DNA from: an uncultured Lachnospiraceae bacterium
GTDB lineage: Bacteria > Bacillota > Clostridia > Lachnospirales > Lachnospiraceae
Reading direction: 5' to 3'
Length of the DNA stretch: 64,000 bases
NCBI GenBank assembly: GCA_900554205.1
Contig: USGM01000001.1
Coordinates: 1-64,000 of the forward strand
The notes under the pieces are model-generated. The model was not told the DNA's origin and ran no database searches. It saw nothing but the letters and a program-made list of their open reading frames with translations. Below, piece after piece: positions 27,901 to 36,587 of this stretch; position 1 is the stretch's first letter; each line of letters opens with the position of its first letter. The position numbers and the translations under genes were made by a program.

Positions 27901-28026
27901 AAAAAGCGCCGTGAGAAAAAGAAGGCAAAGCATTGCGCCGGAGGGCTTGCGCCCATGATTTCGCAAAAGGAAACAGCTGCCGAAGAGCAGCAGACCTAGG
28001 GATAAGCTGATGTAAATATAAAGCAT
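24931..28026 (-). CDS. Fused membrane glycosyltransferase with C-terminal PMT (GT39-like) domain
   Basis: A protein of 1031 residues from the ATG at 28026 (GGAGG about 8 nt upstream; a longer reading to 28236 crosses the promoter). The N-terminal half (about 1-480) has many membrane segments and a GT-C type loop (FDNDTACFAAWADRIFQ, TDYPPGYMYVLY). The C-terminal half (about 560-1030) looks like a protein O-mannosyltransferase: FDEIYHARTAYEFLHG, NTHPPLGKLLISLG and a late SSWYQWPIM. It probably transfers mannose from a polyprenyl-phosphate donor outside the membrane. The two transferase halves are fused, with a soluble beta-rich linker (about 500-640). Confidence 0.85.
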   Translation of the reverse strand: MLYIYISLSLGLLLFGSCFLLRNHGRKPSGAMLCLLFLTALFLRLIAAGLSHGFDNDTACFAAWADRIFQVGPGHFYSDTVFTDYPPGYMYVLYVIGGIRAFFHIEYYSVAHLILLKLPSILSDLVCGFLVYREAERRFDDSKPLLFCLLCLFNPVVILNSSVWGQVDSLYTLLVLLVCLSLVRGKTLPAYLVFCIGIVIKPQMLLFAPVLLLGVLDLVFLKDFSAKKLLRNLGYGALSVAVTFLLVLPFGFQNVWNQYFSTVTSYPYAAVNAYNLWGMFGLNWVSQDATFLGIPYRVWGGAAIILAFLVILAYSIRRRDDREKYPLLGALFLTTVFTCSVRMHERYLYPALLLLLFACIYLPSKRLYLCYSGFSLLHFCNTAHVLFFYDPSNYNRREPFLLLVSAGTVAFLFLLYGSIFRLWGLPLGGKPAFATWLKKDSLSSARDLSLPPQPSQTSKRPGRADVICMLVITLLYSAFALYDLGDRSAPSTSYEMRGGDEINLSFELADGQQLSRLAYFIAPWHNRSFLLNGSQTITLQNVFTWQTVELDGTADHLQLTLESASASLLELVFLDQYGEIVPPVNAADYPALFDEAALYPGVSTFRNGMYFDEIYHARTAYEFLHGLPAYENTHPPLGKLLISLGVLLFGMNPFGWRIIGTLFGIAMVPLIYLFARKLTGEMASAALACVLFAFDFMHFTQTRLATIDVYITFFVLLMYYFMFLYTRLSFFDSSLKKTLLPLGASGICMGLGVACKWTGVYAGLGLAVIFFAQLFRRYREYRYAKSAPSGLTAGISHRVILDTFRPKMIRTLLFCVVFFVLVPALIYLLSYLPFSDGSQDNVFLRLLHNQQSMLSYHSGLNATHPYSSSWYQWPIMQRPIWYYSRIVTGSAGAGGIREGISAFGNPLVWWVGIPAAFYQIYLWIKKKDRTAAFLLTGYLAQYLPWCFVTRVTFIYHYFPSVAFVVLMIVHSLTGLKARMKEKPYRLLLILYAVSAVALFLLFYPVLSGQPVDADFVSRYLRWFRTWVLCST

Positions 28027-28080
28027 AAAAAAACCTCCGAAAGAAAATGAACTGTAAATAAAATGTGAAACCTTTGTGTC

Positions 28081-28086
28081 ATTATA
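28081..28086 (-). promoter_or_regulatory. -10 box of the mannosyltransferase promoter (minus strand)
   Basis: On the minus strand the sequence reads TGCTATAAT, an extended -10. The -35 is poor (TTTTCT at the 17-nt position). It faces away from the ABC transporter promoter 34 nt to the right. Confidence 0.55.
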
Positions 28087-28116
28087 GCAAAAATAATAGA
28101 AGAAGAAAAGGTTTTG

Positions 28117-28125
28117 TGTTATACT
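28117..28125 (+). promoter_or_regulatory. Extended -10 promoter of the ABC transporter operon
   Basis: TGTTATACT forms an extended -10 element 36 nt before the ATPase ATG. No good -35 is present at the 17-nt position. Confidence 0.5.
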
Positions 28126-28161
28126 GCCAGTTAGAGTCTGGACGCAGAGGATGAGGTGAAT

Positions 28162-28866
28162 ATGGAAAAATTTATTCGTTTTGAGAATGTGAAGAAGATT
28201 TATAAGGCGGGAGAGGTAGAAATCACGGCACTCCACGATGTGAATTTTGAGATCGGCAAGGGCGAGTTCTGCGTGATTGTGGGAGCCTCCGGCGCCGGCA
28301 AGACAACGATATTAAATATTCTCGGCGGCATGGATACGCTGACGGAAGGGAAGGTCCTGCTCGACGGACAGGAGATCTCGGCATTCGGAAAGCGGCAGCT
28401 CACAAGCTACCGCCGTTACGATGTTGGCTTTGTCTTCCAGTTCTATAACCTTGTACAGAACCTGACCGCGCTGGAGAACGTGGAGCTGGCGGCGCAGATC
28501 TGCAAGGAGCCGCTGGATGCGGCCGCAGTTTTAAAGCAGGTCGGGCTGGAGGACAGGGAGAAGAATTTCCCGGCACAGCTGTCGGGCGGTGAACAGCAGC
28601 GAGTAGCGATTGCAAGGGCACTGGCGAAAAATCCGAAGCTGCTCTTGTGCGATGAGCCGACGGGAGCGCTCGATTACAACACGGGAAAAGCGGTTCTGAA
28701 GCTGCTGCAGAGCACCTGCCGGGACATGGGAAAGACGGTCGTTGTCATTACCCACAATCAGGCGCTGACAGCCATGGCGGACAGGGTTATCACTGTCAAG
28801 AGCGGAACTGTGGTCAGCATGGTGCAGAACGAGACCACGAAGGATGTCAGTGAAATCGAATGGTAA
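28162..28866 (+). CDS. ABC transporter ATP-binding protein (LolD/MacB type)
   Basis: A 234-residue ATPase starting at ATG 28162 (GAGG 6 nt upstream; GTG 28156 is too close to the site). Walker A is [10 protein letters not shown], the signature is [15 protein letters not shown], Walker B is [12 protein letters not shown] and the switch is VVITHNQ. The short form with the [15 protein letters not shown] segment is typical of ATPases that pair with FtsX-type permeases. It is followed 14 nt later by such a permease. No binding protein is nearby, so an exporter or mechanotransmission role is more likely than import. Confidence 0.93.
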   Translation: MEKFIRFENVKKIYKAGEVEITALHDVNFEIGKGEFCVIVGASGAGKTTILNILGGMDTLTEGKVLLDGQEISAFGKRQLTSYRRYDVGFVFQFYNLVQNLTALENVELAAQICKEPLDAAAVLKQVGLEDREKNFPAQLSGGEQQRVAIARALAKNPKLLLCDEPTGALDYNTGKAVLKLLQSTCRDMGKTVVVITHNQALTAMADRVITVKSGTVVSMVQNETTKDVSEIEW

Positions 28867-28880
28867 AAGGAATGTGAGAT

Positions 28881-31346
28881 ATGCGTGAAATAAGAAGAAG
28901 TACCTTTCGGGAAATAGGCTCCAGCTTTGGAAGGTTCATGGCGATCTTTGCCATTATTGCACTTGGAGTCGGCTTCTTTTCGGGGCTTAAGGTCGCAAAG
29001 GAAGCGATGGTGAAGACAGTCAAGGAGTATCTGGACGGACATGCCTTCTACGATCTGCGGCTTCTGTCTACACTCGGCTTTGAGGAAGAGGATGTGGAAG
29101 ACTTTCGCGGGGAGGCGGACGTGGAGTGCGCCGAGGGCTCGTACTCCATGGACGTGCTGTATCAGCTGGAGAATGGAAAACAGGGCGCAGTCAAGGCGTA
29201 CAGTCTGACAGAGCAGGTCAACACGGTCAAGCTGGTGGCTGGCAGACTGCCGGAGAATGCGGATGAATGCTTGGTGGACAGCAATATGTTCGGCGAGGAT
29301 GCGATCGGCACGACGATTGCCCTGTCGGACGAGAACGATCAGGACACGCTCGACAGCTTTCAGTCCGACAGCTATCGCATCGTCGGTCTGGTGCAGTCTC
29401 CGCTGTATATCCAGTATGAGAGAGGAAACACATCGCTCGGCACGGGAAGACTTTCCGGTTTTATCTATCTGATGCCGGAGAGCTTTACCCTCGATGTCTA
29501 CACCGAGGTCTATGTGCGCTTCCGGCAGGATAATCCCCTGTATGGAGATGCTTATCAGGATTACATGGACGAAAAGACACCTGTCTGGGAAGAACTGGTC
29601 TCCAGAGCGGCAGACAGGCGCTTTGACGAGCTGGTCGGACAGTATCCGCCGGAGCTGGCAGGGGTTGCTGCGGAGCAGATCGGTAAGCCTGCGACCTATG
29701 TACTTGGAAGGAACACCAATATCGGTTATGTCTGCTTTGAGAGCGATTCTTCAATCGTGGAGGGCGTTGCCAATATCTTCCCCGTGTTCTTCTTCCTTGT
29801 GGCGGCGCTGGTCTGCATAACGACCATGAACCGCATGGTGGAGGAGCAGAGGACCCAGATCGGCGTGCTGAAAGCGCTCGGCTACGGAAACGGTACAATC
29901 ATGTCAAAGTATATGATCTACTCCGGCCTTGCGGCTGTTCTCGGCTGTGTGTCCGGCTTCGCGCTGGGAACATGGGGCTTTCCCAAAGTGATATGGTACG
30001 GCTACGGGATCATGTACAAGGCGGATCCGATCGTCTACGTTTTTAACTGGAAGCTGGCGGTGGTCTCGCTGGCAGTTTCCCTTTTCTGCTCCGTCGGGAC
30101 GACATGGCTTTCCTGTCGCGTGGAGCTCTCGCAGGTGGCGGCACAGCTCATGCGCCCGAAGGCACCGAAGGCGGGAAAACGTGTTTTTCTGGAGAGGATT
30201 CCCTTTTTGTGGAAGCATCTCAGCTTCTTAAAAAAGGTTTCCGTGAGAAATATCTTTCGCTATAAAAAGAGATTGTTCATGATGGTTCTGGGCATCAGCG
30301 GATGCACGGCACTTCTTGTCACCGGCTTCGGAATCAGGGACTCGATTGCCGAGGTTGCGACACAGCAATACACCGAAATCCAGACCTATGATCTCTCGAT
30401 CAGTTTAAAGGACGCGGATGACAGTTTTGTGCAGAGGCTGGATGACTTTTCGGAGGATGGGCTGCGGGAAGCCCTGAGTGTGATGGAGAAGAACATGGAT
30501 CTTGTCACAGACGGGGGCATCAAGTCTGTCTATCTCGTTGTCGGCGATCCTGCGCAGATGCCGGAGTATCTTGATATGCACACGGAAGCCGGAGAGGCGA
30601 TTGCCTATCCCGGAACGGGAGAGGGCGTGATTACCCATAAGCTCGCCGGGCAGTATGGCATCAGGGAGGGCGACACAGTTACGCTCCGTGATGAAAATAG
30701 GAATCCGTTGACGGTTAAAATCTCGGCGGTCATGGAAAACTATATCTATAATTATGTCTATGTCTCGGAGGAAACATGGAGGGACGAGTTCGGTGAAGAG
30801 CCGGAGAGAAAGACAGTGTATGTGAATCTGGAGCAGGACACGGATGCACACGAGCTGTCAGCGGAGCTGATGAAGCTGGACGGCGTCTCCAACGTCAATG
30901 TGAACAGGGATATGATGGACCGTGTGAACAGCATGATGCAGAGCCTTGACATTATTGTGCTTGCTGTCATTCTCTGTGCCGCGGGGCTGGCGTTTATTGT
31001 CCTGTACAATTTGACCAATATCAATATTACAGAGCGTGTGAGGGAGATTGCGACGATCAAGGTGCTCGGCTTTTATAAGAACGAGACGGCAAGCTACTGC
31101 TTCCGCGAGAATATTCTGCTTGCGGTGATGGGGATGCTTGTCGGGCTGGTGCTCGGGCGGTTCCTCCATGCGTTTGTCATGAGCCAGATACAGGTTGATC
31201 TGGTTGCCTTTGACGTGCGGATTAGTGCGCTAAGTTATTTGTACAGTGCACTGCTGACGATTGTGTTTGCAGGTCTCATCAACCTTGCCATGGGCGGTAA
31301 ACTGGAGAAGATCAGTATGACGGAGTCGCTAAAGAGCGTGGATTAA
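28881..31346 (+). CDS. FtsX/MacB-type ABC transporter permease
   Basis: An 821-residue permease with two FtsX modules. An N-terminal membrane segment (about 15-40) is followed by a large extracytoplasmic domain (about 45-290), three membrane segments (about 295-410), another segment (about 460), a second extracytoplasmic domain (to about 690), and three final segments (about 690-805) with VREIATIKVLGFYKNE typical of FtsX C-termini. It partners the preceding ATPase. Substrate unknown; relatives handle lipoproteins, lipids or antimicrobial peptides. Confidence 0.9.
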   Translation: MREIRRSTFREIGSSFGRFMAIFAIIALGVGFFSGLKVAKEAMVKTVKEYLDGHAFYDLRLLSTLGFEEEDVEDFRGEADVECAEGSYSMDVLYQLENGKQGAVKAYSLTEQVNTVKLVAGRLPENADECLVDSNMFGEDAIGTTIALSDENDQDTLDSFQSDSYRIVGLVQSPLYIQYERGNTSLGTGRLSGFIYLMPESFTLDVYTEVYVRFRQDNPLYGDAYQDYMDEKTPVWEELVSRAADRRFDELVGQYPPELAGVAAEQIGKPATYVLGRNTNIGYVCFESDSSIVEGVANIFPVFFFLVAALVCITTMNRMVEEQRTQIGVLKALGYGNGTIMSKYMIYSGLAAVLGCVSGFALGTWGFPKVIWYGYGIMYKADPIVYVFNWKLAVVSLAVSLFCSVGTTWLSCRVELSQVAAQLMRPKAPKAGKRVFLERIPFLWKHLSFLKKVSVRNIFRYKKRLFMMVLGISGCTALLVTGFGIRDSIAEVATQQYTEIQTYDLSISLKDADDSFVQRLDDFSEDGLREALSVMEKNMDLVTDGGIKSVYLVVGDPAQMPEYLDMHTEAGEAIAYPGTGEGVITHKLAGQYGIREGDTVTLRDENRNPLTVKISAVMENYIYNYVYVSEETWRDEFGEEPERKTVYVNLEQDTDAHELSAELMKLDGVSNVNVNRDMMDRVNSMMQSLDIIVLAVILCAAGLAFIVLYNLTNINITERVREIATIKVLGFYKNETASYCFRENILLAVMGMLVGLVLGRFLHAFVMSQIQVDLVAFDVRISALSYLYSALLTIVFAGLINLAMGGKLEKISMTESLKSVD

Positions 31347-31365
31347 ACGAGAAGGGAGAAAGCGG

Positions 31366-32160
31366 ATGATGAAGTTTGATATGCACTGCCACACAAAGGA
31401 GGGATCTCTGGACGGCAAGGTGCCGATCGATGAGTTTATTGCCACCCTCATAAAGAGAGGCTATGACGGAATGCTCGTCACGGATCATGATTCCTATAAC
31501 GGATACCGTGCGTGGAAGAGAAAGCTCAAGGACAAGGCATTCCGCAATTTTGTCGTGCTCAAGGGAATTGAGTATGACACGATAGACGCGGGGCATATTC
31601 TGGTCATTATGCCGGGGACTGCGAAGCTTCCCATTCTGGAGCTGCGGGGACTTCCCGTGCAGTTTTTGATTGATATTGTGCACCGGAATGGCGGAATTTT
31701 AGGCCCGGCGCATCCCTGCGGTGAAAAATATATGAGCATTCTGAACACCAGAAAACATCGGCGCAATCTCTCCGTCATGGAGAAATTTGATTTCATTGAG
31801 GGCTTTAATGCGTGTGAGAGCCGTGAGAGCAATGCCCGGGCGCAGGAGATTGCGAAGGAGTATGGAAAACCTGTCCTCGGTGGAAGCGATGCCCATAAGC
31901 TGGACTGCATCGGGCTTGGAGCAACGGAGTTTGCGGGGAATATCACCTGTGAGTCGGAACTGATTGCGCTGGTAAAGGAGAAGGGCAGGGAGGCATGCCG
32001 CTGCGGCGGAGAATACTACGAGCACACGACAAAGCAGAAGATTGGCAAGGTGAATAACCTTCTGGTGCAGTCCTTCTGGTTCTATAACCGCATCGGCAGC
32101 ATGTGGAGACATCATAAGCGCCATCTTGAATTAAAGAGAATGTATATCCGCATTAAGTAA
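31366..32160 (+). CDS. PHP-domain metal-dependent phosphoesterase
   Basis: A 264-residue PHP protein. The metal-binding motifs are in order: MHCHTKEGSLDG near the start, VTDHDSYNGY, KGIEYDT, GPAHPCGE and GGSDAHKLD near residue 177. This set matches the trinuclear-metal phosphoesterases related to histidinol phosphatase and nucleotide phosphatases. Its substrate cannot be read from sequence. It follows the permease by 19 nt with a GAAGGGAG site, so it appears co-transcribed with the ABC genes. Confidence 0.9.
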   Translation: MMKFDMHCHTKEGSLDGKVPIDEFIATLIKRGYDGMLVTDHDSYNGYRAWKRKLKDKAFRNFVVLKGIEYDTIDAGHILVIMPGTAKLPILELRGLPVQFLIDIVHRNGGILGPAHPCGEKYMSILNTRKHRRNLSVMEKFDFIEGFNACESRESNARAQEIAKEYGKPVLGGSDAHKLDCIGLGATEFAGNITCESELIALVKEKGREACRCGGEYYEHTTKQKIGKVNNLLVQSFWFYNRIGSMWRHHKRHLELKRMYIRIK

Positions 32161-32180
32161 GTATTACGGAATTATTGCAG

Positions 32181-32202
32181 GAGACCTGAGGATTCAGGGC
32201 TC
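32181..32202 (+). terminator. Possible terminator hairpin after the PHP gene
   Basis: GAG-A-CCTGA pairs with TCAGG-G-CTC around a GGAT loop, with one A-G mismatch. No T-run follows directly, only an AT-rich stretch, so this is weak. Confidence 0.35.
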
Positions 32203-32240
32203 AATTCATAAATTCTTAAGGTTCATTTTATGCGTTAATA

Positions 32241-32249
32241 TGTTATAAT
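32241..32249 (+). promoter_or_regulatory. Promoter of the importer/adaptor operon
   Basis: TGTTATAAT is an extended -10 with a perfect TATAAT at 32244-32249. The -35 position is poor. Transcription would start near 32256, at the beginning of the hairpin leader shared with 48001. Confidence 0.6.
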
Positions 32250-32253
32250 AGCT

Positions 32254-32302
32254 TTATTCTGAAACAGAAGGTGTCCGAATGGACATCAATAGCATGAGTG
32301 AG
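32254..32302 (+). promoter_or_regulatory. Short hairpin leader element, copy A
   Basis: A 49-nt stretch matching 48001-48049 at about 42 of 49 positions. It contains two small hairpins, TTCTG-AAA-CAGAA and GTCC-GAAT-GGAC. It sits at the predicted 5' end of the transcript, 44 nt before the binding-protein gene. Confidence 0.6.
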
Positions 32303-32345
32303 GATGTTTGAAACGGCTGAAAAGCTGGAAAGAAAGAGGAGAGTT

Positions 32346-34655
32346 ATGAAAAAAGGAATGCAGAAGTTTTGGGCGCTTGCGCTTGCCGCTGCGACGGTCG
32401 TTTCCATGACGGCGTGCGGAGGCAGTACTGCGCAGACGGATGGAAGTAATAGCAGCAATAAGGGAGGCAGCGAAAAGGACGGAGACGCAAGTACGGCGGA
32501 TTTTGTCTATGTTCCTAAGTACACCTCGTTTGGAGATGGTGACAGCTATAATTTTGAGTTCGCCGGAGGCAAGATTTATTACAGTAAGTACATTGATCAG
32601 GGCGAGGACAGCTATACCGGCATGTTTGTCTATGACCCTGTGGCGGGAACCGAGGAAGAGTTTGTCTATGCGGATGCGCCAGAGAACGGCTGGCGTCAGG
32701 GCATGGCGGTTGATGCCGACGGTAACCAGTATGTGATCTGGTCCGTGTATCAGATGGATGAAAACAATCCCGATAATTCCCGCAATCTGTACAGCCTTGA
32801 GAAATATGACAAGGATGGAAATACGGTATACAATACCGATTTTACCGACCTGCTGGCTGCCGATGAGGAGAACAGCTATGTGCAGGATGTCGTGGTTGAT
32901 GGGCAGGGAAGGGCTTATCTCACGTCAAGCACCGTTGTTTATCTTTTCGACGAGGAGGGAAACAGCAAGGGCTCTGTTTCTACAGACGGAACATGGATCA
33001 ACAGTGTTGTGTGCGGAGGCGACGGCAAGGTCGTGATGGCCTATTATGACTGGTCGGCGAGCGACTCCGGCTATACGGTATGCGAAATTGATTTTGACAA
33101 GAGACAGCTCGGAACAAAATATACCCTGCCGGGTAACGGCGGCGGGAATCTGGCGGCAGGTCAGACAACGGAGCTTCTGGTGAATGACAACAACACATTG
33201 TACTCATTCAACAAGAAGGATGGTGTCTATGAACAGATTCTGAACTGGCTCGACTGTGATATTAACGGAAGCTATGTGGATGCGGTTTATGAACTGGAGG
33301 ACGGCAGATTCATGGCTATCATCCGGCCATGGGATACTGGGGAGACGGAGATCGCTTATCTGACAAAGACTCTGGCATCTGAGATTGTCCAGAAGGTGGA
33401 AATCACCATCGGAACCATGTATGCGTCACAGGAACTTCAGGCGGCTGTAGTAAACTTTAATAAGAGCAACGAAAAGTATCGCGTCAAGGTAAAGCAGTAT
33501 TACGATCCTGATGGAAACATGGATTATTCAGACGCGATTGCAAGGATGAACAACGAGATTACCTCCGGTGCGGACTGTCCGGATATTATCGAACTGGACA
33601 GCTCGGAGATTGACACGCAGATGCTTGTCTCAAAGGGGATTCTGGAGGATCTGGCACCCTATCTTGAGAAGAGCAGTGTGCTGAGCAGGGATTCCTTTGT
33701 TGAGAGCGTTCTGAACGGCTATACCTATGACGGCAAGCTGATTTCGATACCGAGAACTTTCTCCATTGCAACTGTTGCGGCAAAGACCTCTGTTGTCGGA
33801 GAGCGCGACAGATGGACGGTGGAGGATGTCATAAAGCTGGCACAGCAGTATCCCGATGCCGAGCTGTTCGAGTACACCGGCAGAAGCGAGATGATGAACC
33901 TGCTTCTGACCTTTAATCAGGATCAGTTTATCGACTGGGAGAGCGGAACCTGTGATTTCAACAGCGACAGCTTTAAGCAGATGCTGGAATTTGTGGCGGG
34001 CTTCCCGGCAGAGTACAACTGGGATGAGGAGAAGGATTCCACGCCGACAAGACTTGCAAACGGCAGTCTTCTGTTATATACGGATTATGTTTCGGATATC
34101 AATGATATTCAGGTGGCAGAGGCAATGTTCGGCGAGCCGGTTTCCTACGTCGGCTATCCGGTGATCGGTGATGGGGCAGGCTGTCTGCTCAGCGCGAGCG
34201 GATGCTTCGGATTGACCTCCAAGTCTGCCAACAAGGACGGCGCATGGGAGTTTATCGAGAGCTATCTGAATAACAAGAGTGATATGTTCAGCTATGGACT
34301 TCCTACAAACAAGAAGCAGCTGGAGGAACAGATCGCAGAGAAGATGAAGGCGGAATATGCGAAGGACGAAAACGGTGAGATTCTGCTGGATGAGAACGGC
34401 GAGCCGATCGTTCTCGGCATGGGAGGCTTCGGCTACGACGATTGGAATTATACCTACCATCCGGTGACGGAGGAAGAGGTTGCGACGCTGATGAAGCTGA
34501 TTGACATAGCAAGACCGGTACCGTCCCAGAATACAGAAATTATGGACATTATCAGCGAGGAGGCAGAGGCCTTCTACAATGGACAGAAGAGCGTGGATGA
34601 TGTGGCAGCGCAGATTCAGAGCCGCGCTTCGATGTATGTAGGTGAAAACAGCTAA
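32346..34655 (+). CDS. Large lipoprotein ABC solute-binding protein with N-terminal propeller-like domain
   Basis: A protein of 769 residues from ATG 32346 (AGGAG upstream). A lipoprotein signal with lipobox VSMTAC is followed by a Ser/Gly/Asn linker. The first part (about 45-360) has repeated Tyr/Asp-rich beta strands resembling a beta-propeller. The second part (about 370-765) matches family 1 extracellular sugar-binding proteins (NKSNEKYRVKVKQYYD, DCPDIIELDSSEID, GYPVIGDGAGC). Such proteins are usually 400-450 residues, so the N-terminal domain is extra. It precedes two sugar-type permeases. Confidence 0.85.
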   Translation: MKKGMQKFWALALAAATVVSMTACGGSTAQTDGSNSSNKGGSEKDGDASTADFVYVPKYTSFGDGDSYNFEFAGGKIYYSKYIDQGEDSYTGMFVYDPVAGTEEEFVYADAPENGWRQGMAVDADGNQYVIWSVYQMDENNPDNSRNLYSLEKYDKDGNTVYNTDFTDLLAADEENSYVQDVVVDGQGRAYLTSSTVVYLFDEEGNSKGSVSTDGTWINSVVCGGDGKVVMAYYDWSASDSGYTVCEIDFDKRQLGTKYTLPGNGGGNLAAGQTTELLVNDNNTLYSFNKKDGVYEQILNWLDCDINGSYVDAVYELEDGRFMAIIRPWDTGETEIAYLTKTLASEIVQKVEITIGTMYASQELQAAVVNFNKSNEKYRVKVKQYYDPDGNMDYSDAIARMNNEITSGADCPDIIELDSSEIDTQMLVSKGILEDLAPYLEKSSVLSRDSFVESVLNGYTYDGKLISIPRTFSIATVAAKTSVVGERDRWTVEDVIKLAQQYPDAELFEYTGRSEMMNLLLTFNQDQFIDWESGTCDFNSDSFKQMLEFVAGFPAEYNWDEEKDSTPTRLANGSLLLYTDYVSDINDIQVAEAMFGEPVSYVGYPVIGDGAGCLLSASGCFGLTSKSANKDGAWEFIESYLNNKSDMFSYGLPTNKKQLEEQIAEKMKAEYAKDENGEILLDENGEPIVLGMGGFGYDDWNYTYHPVTEEEVATLMKLIDIARPVPSQNTEIMDIISEEAEAFYNGQKSVDDVAAQIQSRASMYVGENS

Positions 34656-34674
34656 ACAGTCAGGGGAATGTGAA

Positions 34675-35604
34675 GTGAGCAGGAAACAGAAAAGAGAGCG
34701 TGCCGAAGCGGCTGCTCCGAAGGTGCATATCAAGACGACGAGAAGAACCAGAAAACTGAAGGTGAGCTCGGGGGCATTTATTGCCCCCAGCTTCCTCGGT
34801 GTACTGCTGTTCTTCATTTTGCCGTTTCTTGTCGTTATTTATTATTCCATGGTGGATAATCCGATCAGCGGTCAGTTTGTCTTTCTGGATAATTTTAAGA
34901 ATATCATAGCAAATTCGGCGTTTAAGAAGGCGGTGCATAATACATTGATGTTTTCCGCAGTATCTGTTCCGCTGGCAGTGGTGCTGTCTTTGATTCTGGC
35001 GATTGTACTGGAATCCAGGATTCCCTTCAAGAGCCAGTTCAGAACCTTTTTCTTAAGTCCGCTGATGGTGCCGGTGGCGTCAATCGTGCTGATCTGGCAG
35101 GTACTGTTCCACTATAACGGCGCGGTAAATGACATGCTGGCAAAATTCGGAGTGGATAAGATTGACTGGCTGAAATCGGATTATGCGCTGGTCGTTATCG
35201 CCATCCTTTTCCTGTGGAAGAACCTTGGCTACAACATGATACTGTTTATGGCGGCGCTTGCGAGTATTCCAAGGGATATTCTTGAGGTGGCGAGGCTGGA
35301 GAGTGCGACACCCTTCCAGACTTTCTTCCATATTAAGATCCGGTATTTGTCCTCGACGTTATTGTTTGTGACGATTATGTCCCTGATCAGCTCCTTTAAG
35401 ATATTCCGCGAAGTATATCTGCTGACGGGAGACTATCCGACGGACACGGTTTATATGCTGCAGCATTTTATGAATAACAAGTTCCGGAATCTGGATTACC
35501 AGATGCTGTCGGCGGCGGCAATTCTGATGTCTCTGGTCATGATTGTTATCATCGGAATCCTCTTCCTCGCGGAAGACCGGTTCGGAAGGGATGTGGAGGG
35601 ATGA
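34675..35604 (+). CDS. Sugar-type ABC transporter permease (MalF/UgpA-like)
   Basis: A protein of 309 residues from GTG 34675, with AGGGG 10 nt upstream. A GTG at 34642 inside the previous gene lacks a site. Six membrane segments are visible, and the ATPase-contacting loop is ARLESATPFQTFFHI, a variant of the EAA motif. The N-terminus is long and basic (KQKRERAEAAAPK). It pairs with the next permease. No ATPase is encoded nearby, so it may use a shared MsmX-type ATPase (inference). Confidence 0.92.
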   Translation: MSRKQKRERAEAAAPKVHIKTTRRTRKLKVSSGAFIAPSFLGVLLFFILPFLVVIYYSMVDNPISGQFVFLDNFKNIIANSAFKKAVHNTLMFSAVSVPLAVVLSLILAIVLESRIPFKSQFRTFFLSPLMVPVASIVLIWQVLFHYNGAVNDMLAKFGVDKIDWLKSDYALVVIAILFLWKNLGYNMILFMAALASIPRDILEVARLESATPFQTFFHIKIRYLSSTLLFVTIMSLISSFKIFREVYLLTGDYPTDTVYMLQHFMNNKFRNLDYQMLSAAAILMSLVMIVIIGILFLAEDRFGRDVEG

Positions 35605-35606
35605 GC

Positions 35607-36554
35607 ATGGAAAACACATCTGTACGGTCGGCCGAAAACAGGGGGAAACGGCGCAGACCGGCTTCAAAAAAGAAAATATTTGAGATCAGCAGGATTGTGC
35701 TTGCGACCATCGTTGCGGCGAGCTTTGCGATCCTGTTCCTGACGCCGATCATCCTGACGATTACCAACTCGTTCATGTCGGCATCCGAAATATCGGCGAA
35801 CTACGGCTCGGTATTTGCGACAAACAGCAGTGGCGGCAAGGTTTATATCTCAGAGAAGGTCAATCTGAAATTTATTCCAGATATGGTGTCCTTCAGCCAG
35901 TATATTACGGTGCTGTTCAAGAGTCCGGAATACCTGTTGAAGTTCTGGAACTCTGTCATCCTTGTAGGCCCGATCGTGATATTCCAGCTGACGGTCGCGT
36001 CTCTGGCATCCTACGGATTTGCGAGATACCGGGGGCGTCTGAGAGAGATCATTTTCTTTGCCTATATCATACTGATGCTGATGCCCTATCAGGTAACACT
36101 GGTTCCCAACTATCTGGTCAGTGACTGGCTGAACCTGCTGGATACCAACTGGGCAATCTGGCTGCCGGGAATCTTTTCCCCGTTTGCGGTGTTCCTGCTG
36201 ACGAAGTTCATGCGCCGTATTCCGACCTCGATGATCGAGGCGGCGCAGATCGATGGGGCGGGAGAGTGGCAGATTTTCAGAAAAATCTGTCTGCCGCTGT
36301 GTAAGGGTGCAACCTGCTCGGCGGCGATTCTGGTGTTTATTGACTATTGGAACATGGTAGAGCAGCCGCTGATCCTGCTGTCGGATGCAGAGAAGCATCC
36401 GCTGTCTGTATTCTTAAGTAAGATCAATGCGGGAGAGATCGGACTGGCGTTCGCTGTGGCGACGATTTATATGGTTCCCAGTCTGCTGATATTCCTTTAC
36501 GGAGAGGAATATCTTGTAGATGGAATCACATATCAGGGCGGAATCAAAGGGTAA
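35607..36554 (+). CDS. Sugar-type ABC transporter permease (MalG/UgpE-like)
   Basis: A protein of 315 residues from ATG 35607, chosen because GGAGGG abuts the other ATG at 35601. It has six membrane segments and the EAA loop EAAQIDGAGEWQIFRKICLP, a good match to MalG-type permeases, then the final YLVDGITYQGGIKG end typical of this family. It directly follows its partner permease (the stop and the alternative start overlap) and precedes the HlyD-like adaptor. Confidence 0.94.
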   Translation: MENTSVRSAENRGKRRRPASKKKIFEISRIVLATIVAASFAILFLTPIILTITNSFMSASEISANYGSVFATNSSGGKVYISEKVNLKFIPDMVSFSQYITVLFKSPEYLLKFWNSVILVGPIVIFQLTVASLASYGFARYRGRLREIIFFAYIILMLMPYQVTLVPNYLVSDWLNLLDTNWAIWLPGIFSPFAVFLLTKFMRRIPTSMIEAAQIDGAGEWQIFRKICLPLCKGATCSAAILVFIDYWNMVEQPLILLSDAEKHPLSVFLSKINAGEIGLAFAVATIYMVPSLLIFLYGEEYLVDGITYQGGIKG

Positions 36555-36587
36555 GAAATCTAATCAAGCAAGGAGAGGAAAAAGGAA

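Noticed and set aside
25117..27999. Several plus-strand open frames of 60-260 residues opposite the mannosyltransferase
   Set aside because: All are antisense to a clear membrane protein, are Arg/Gly-rich as expected for complement frames, and none has a good site.
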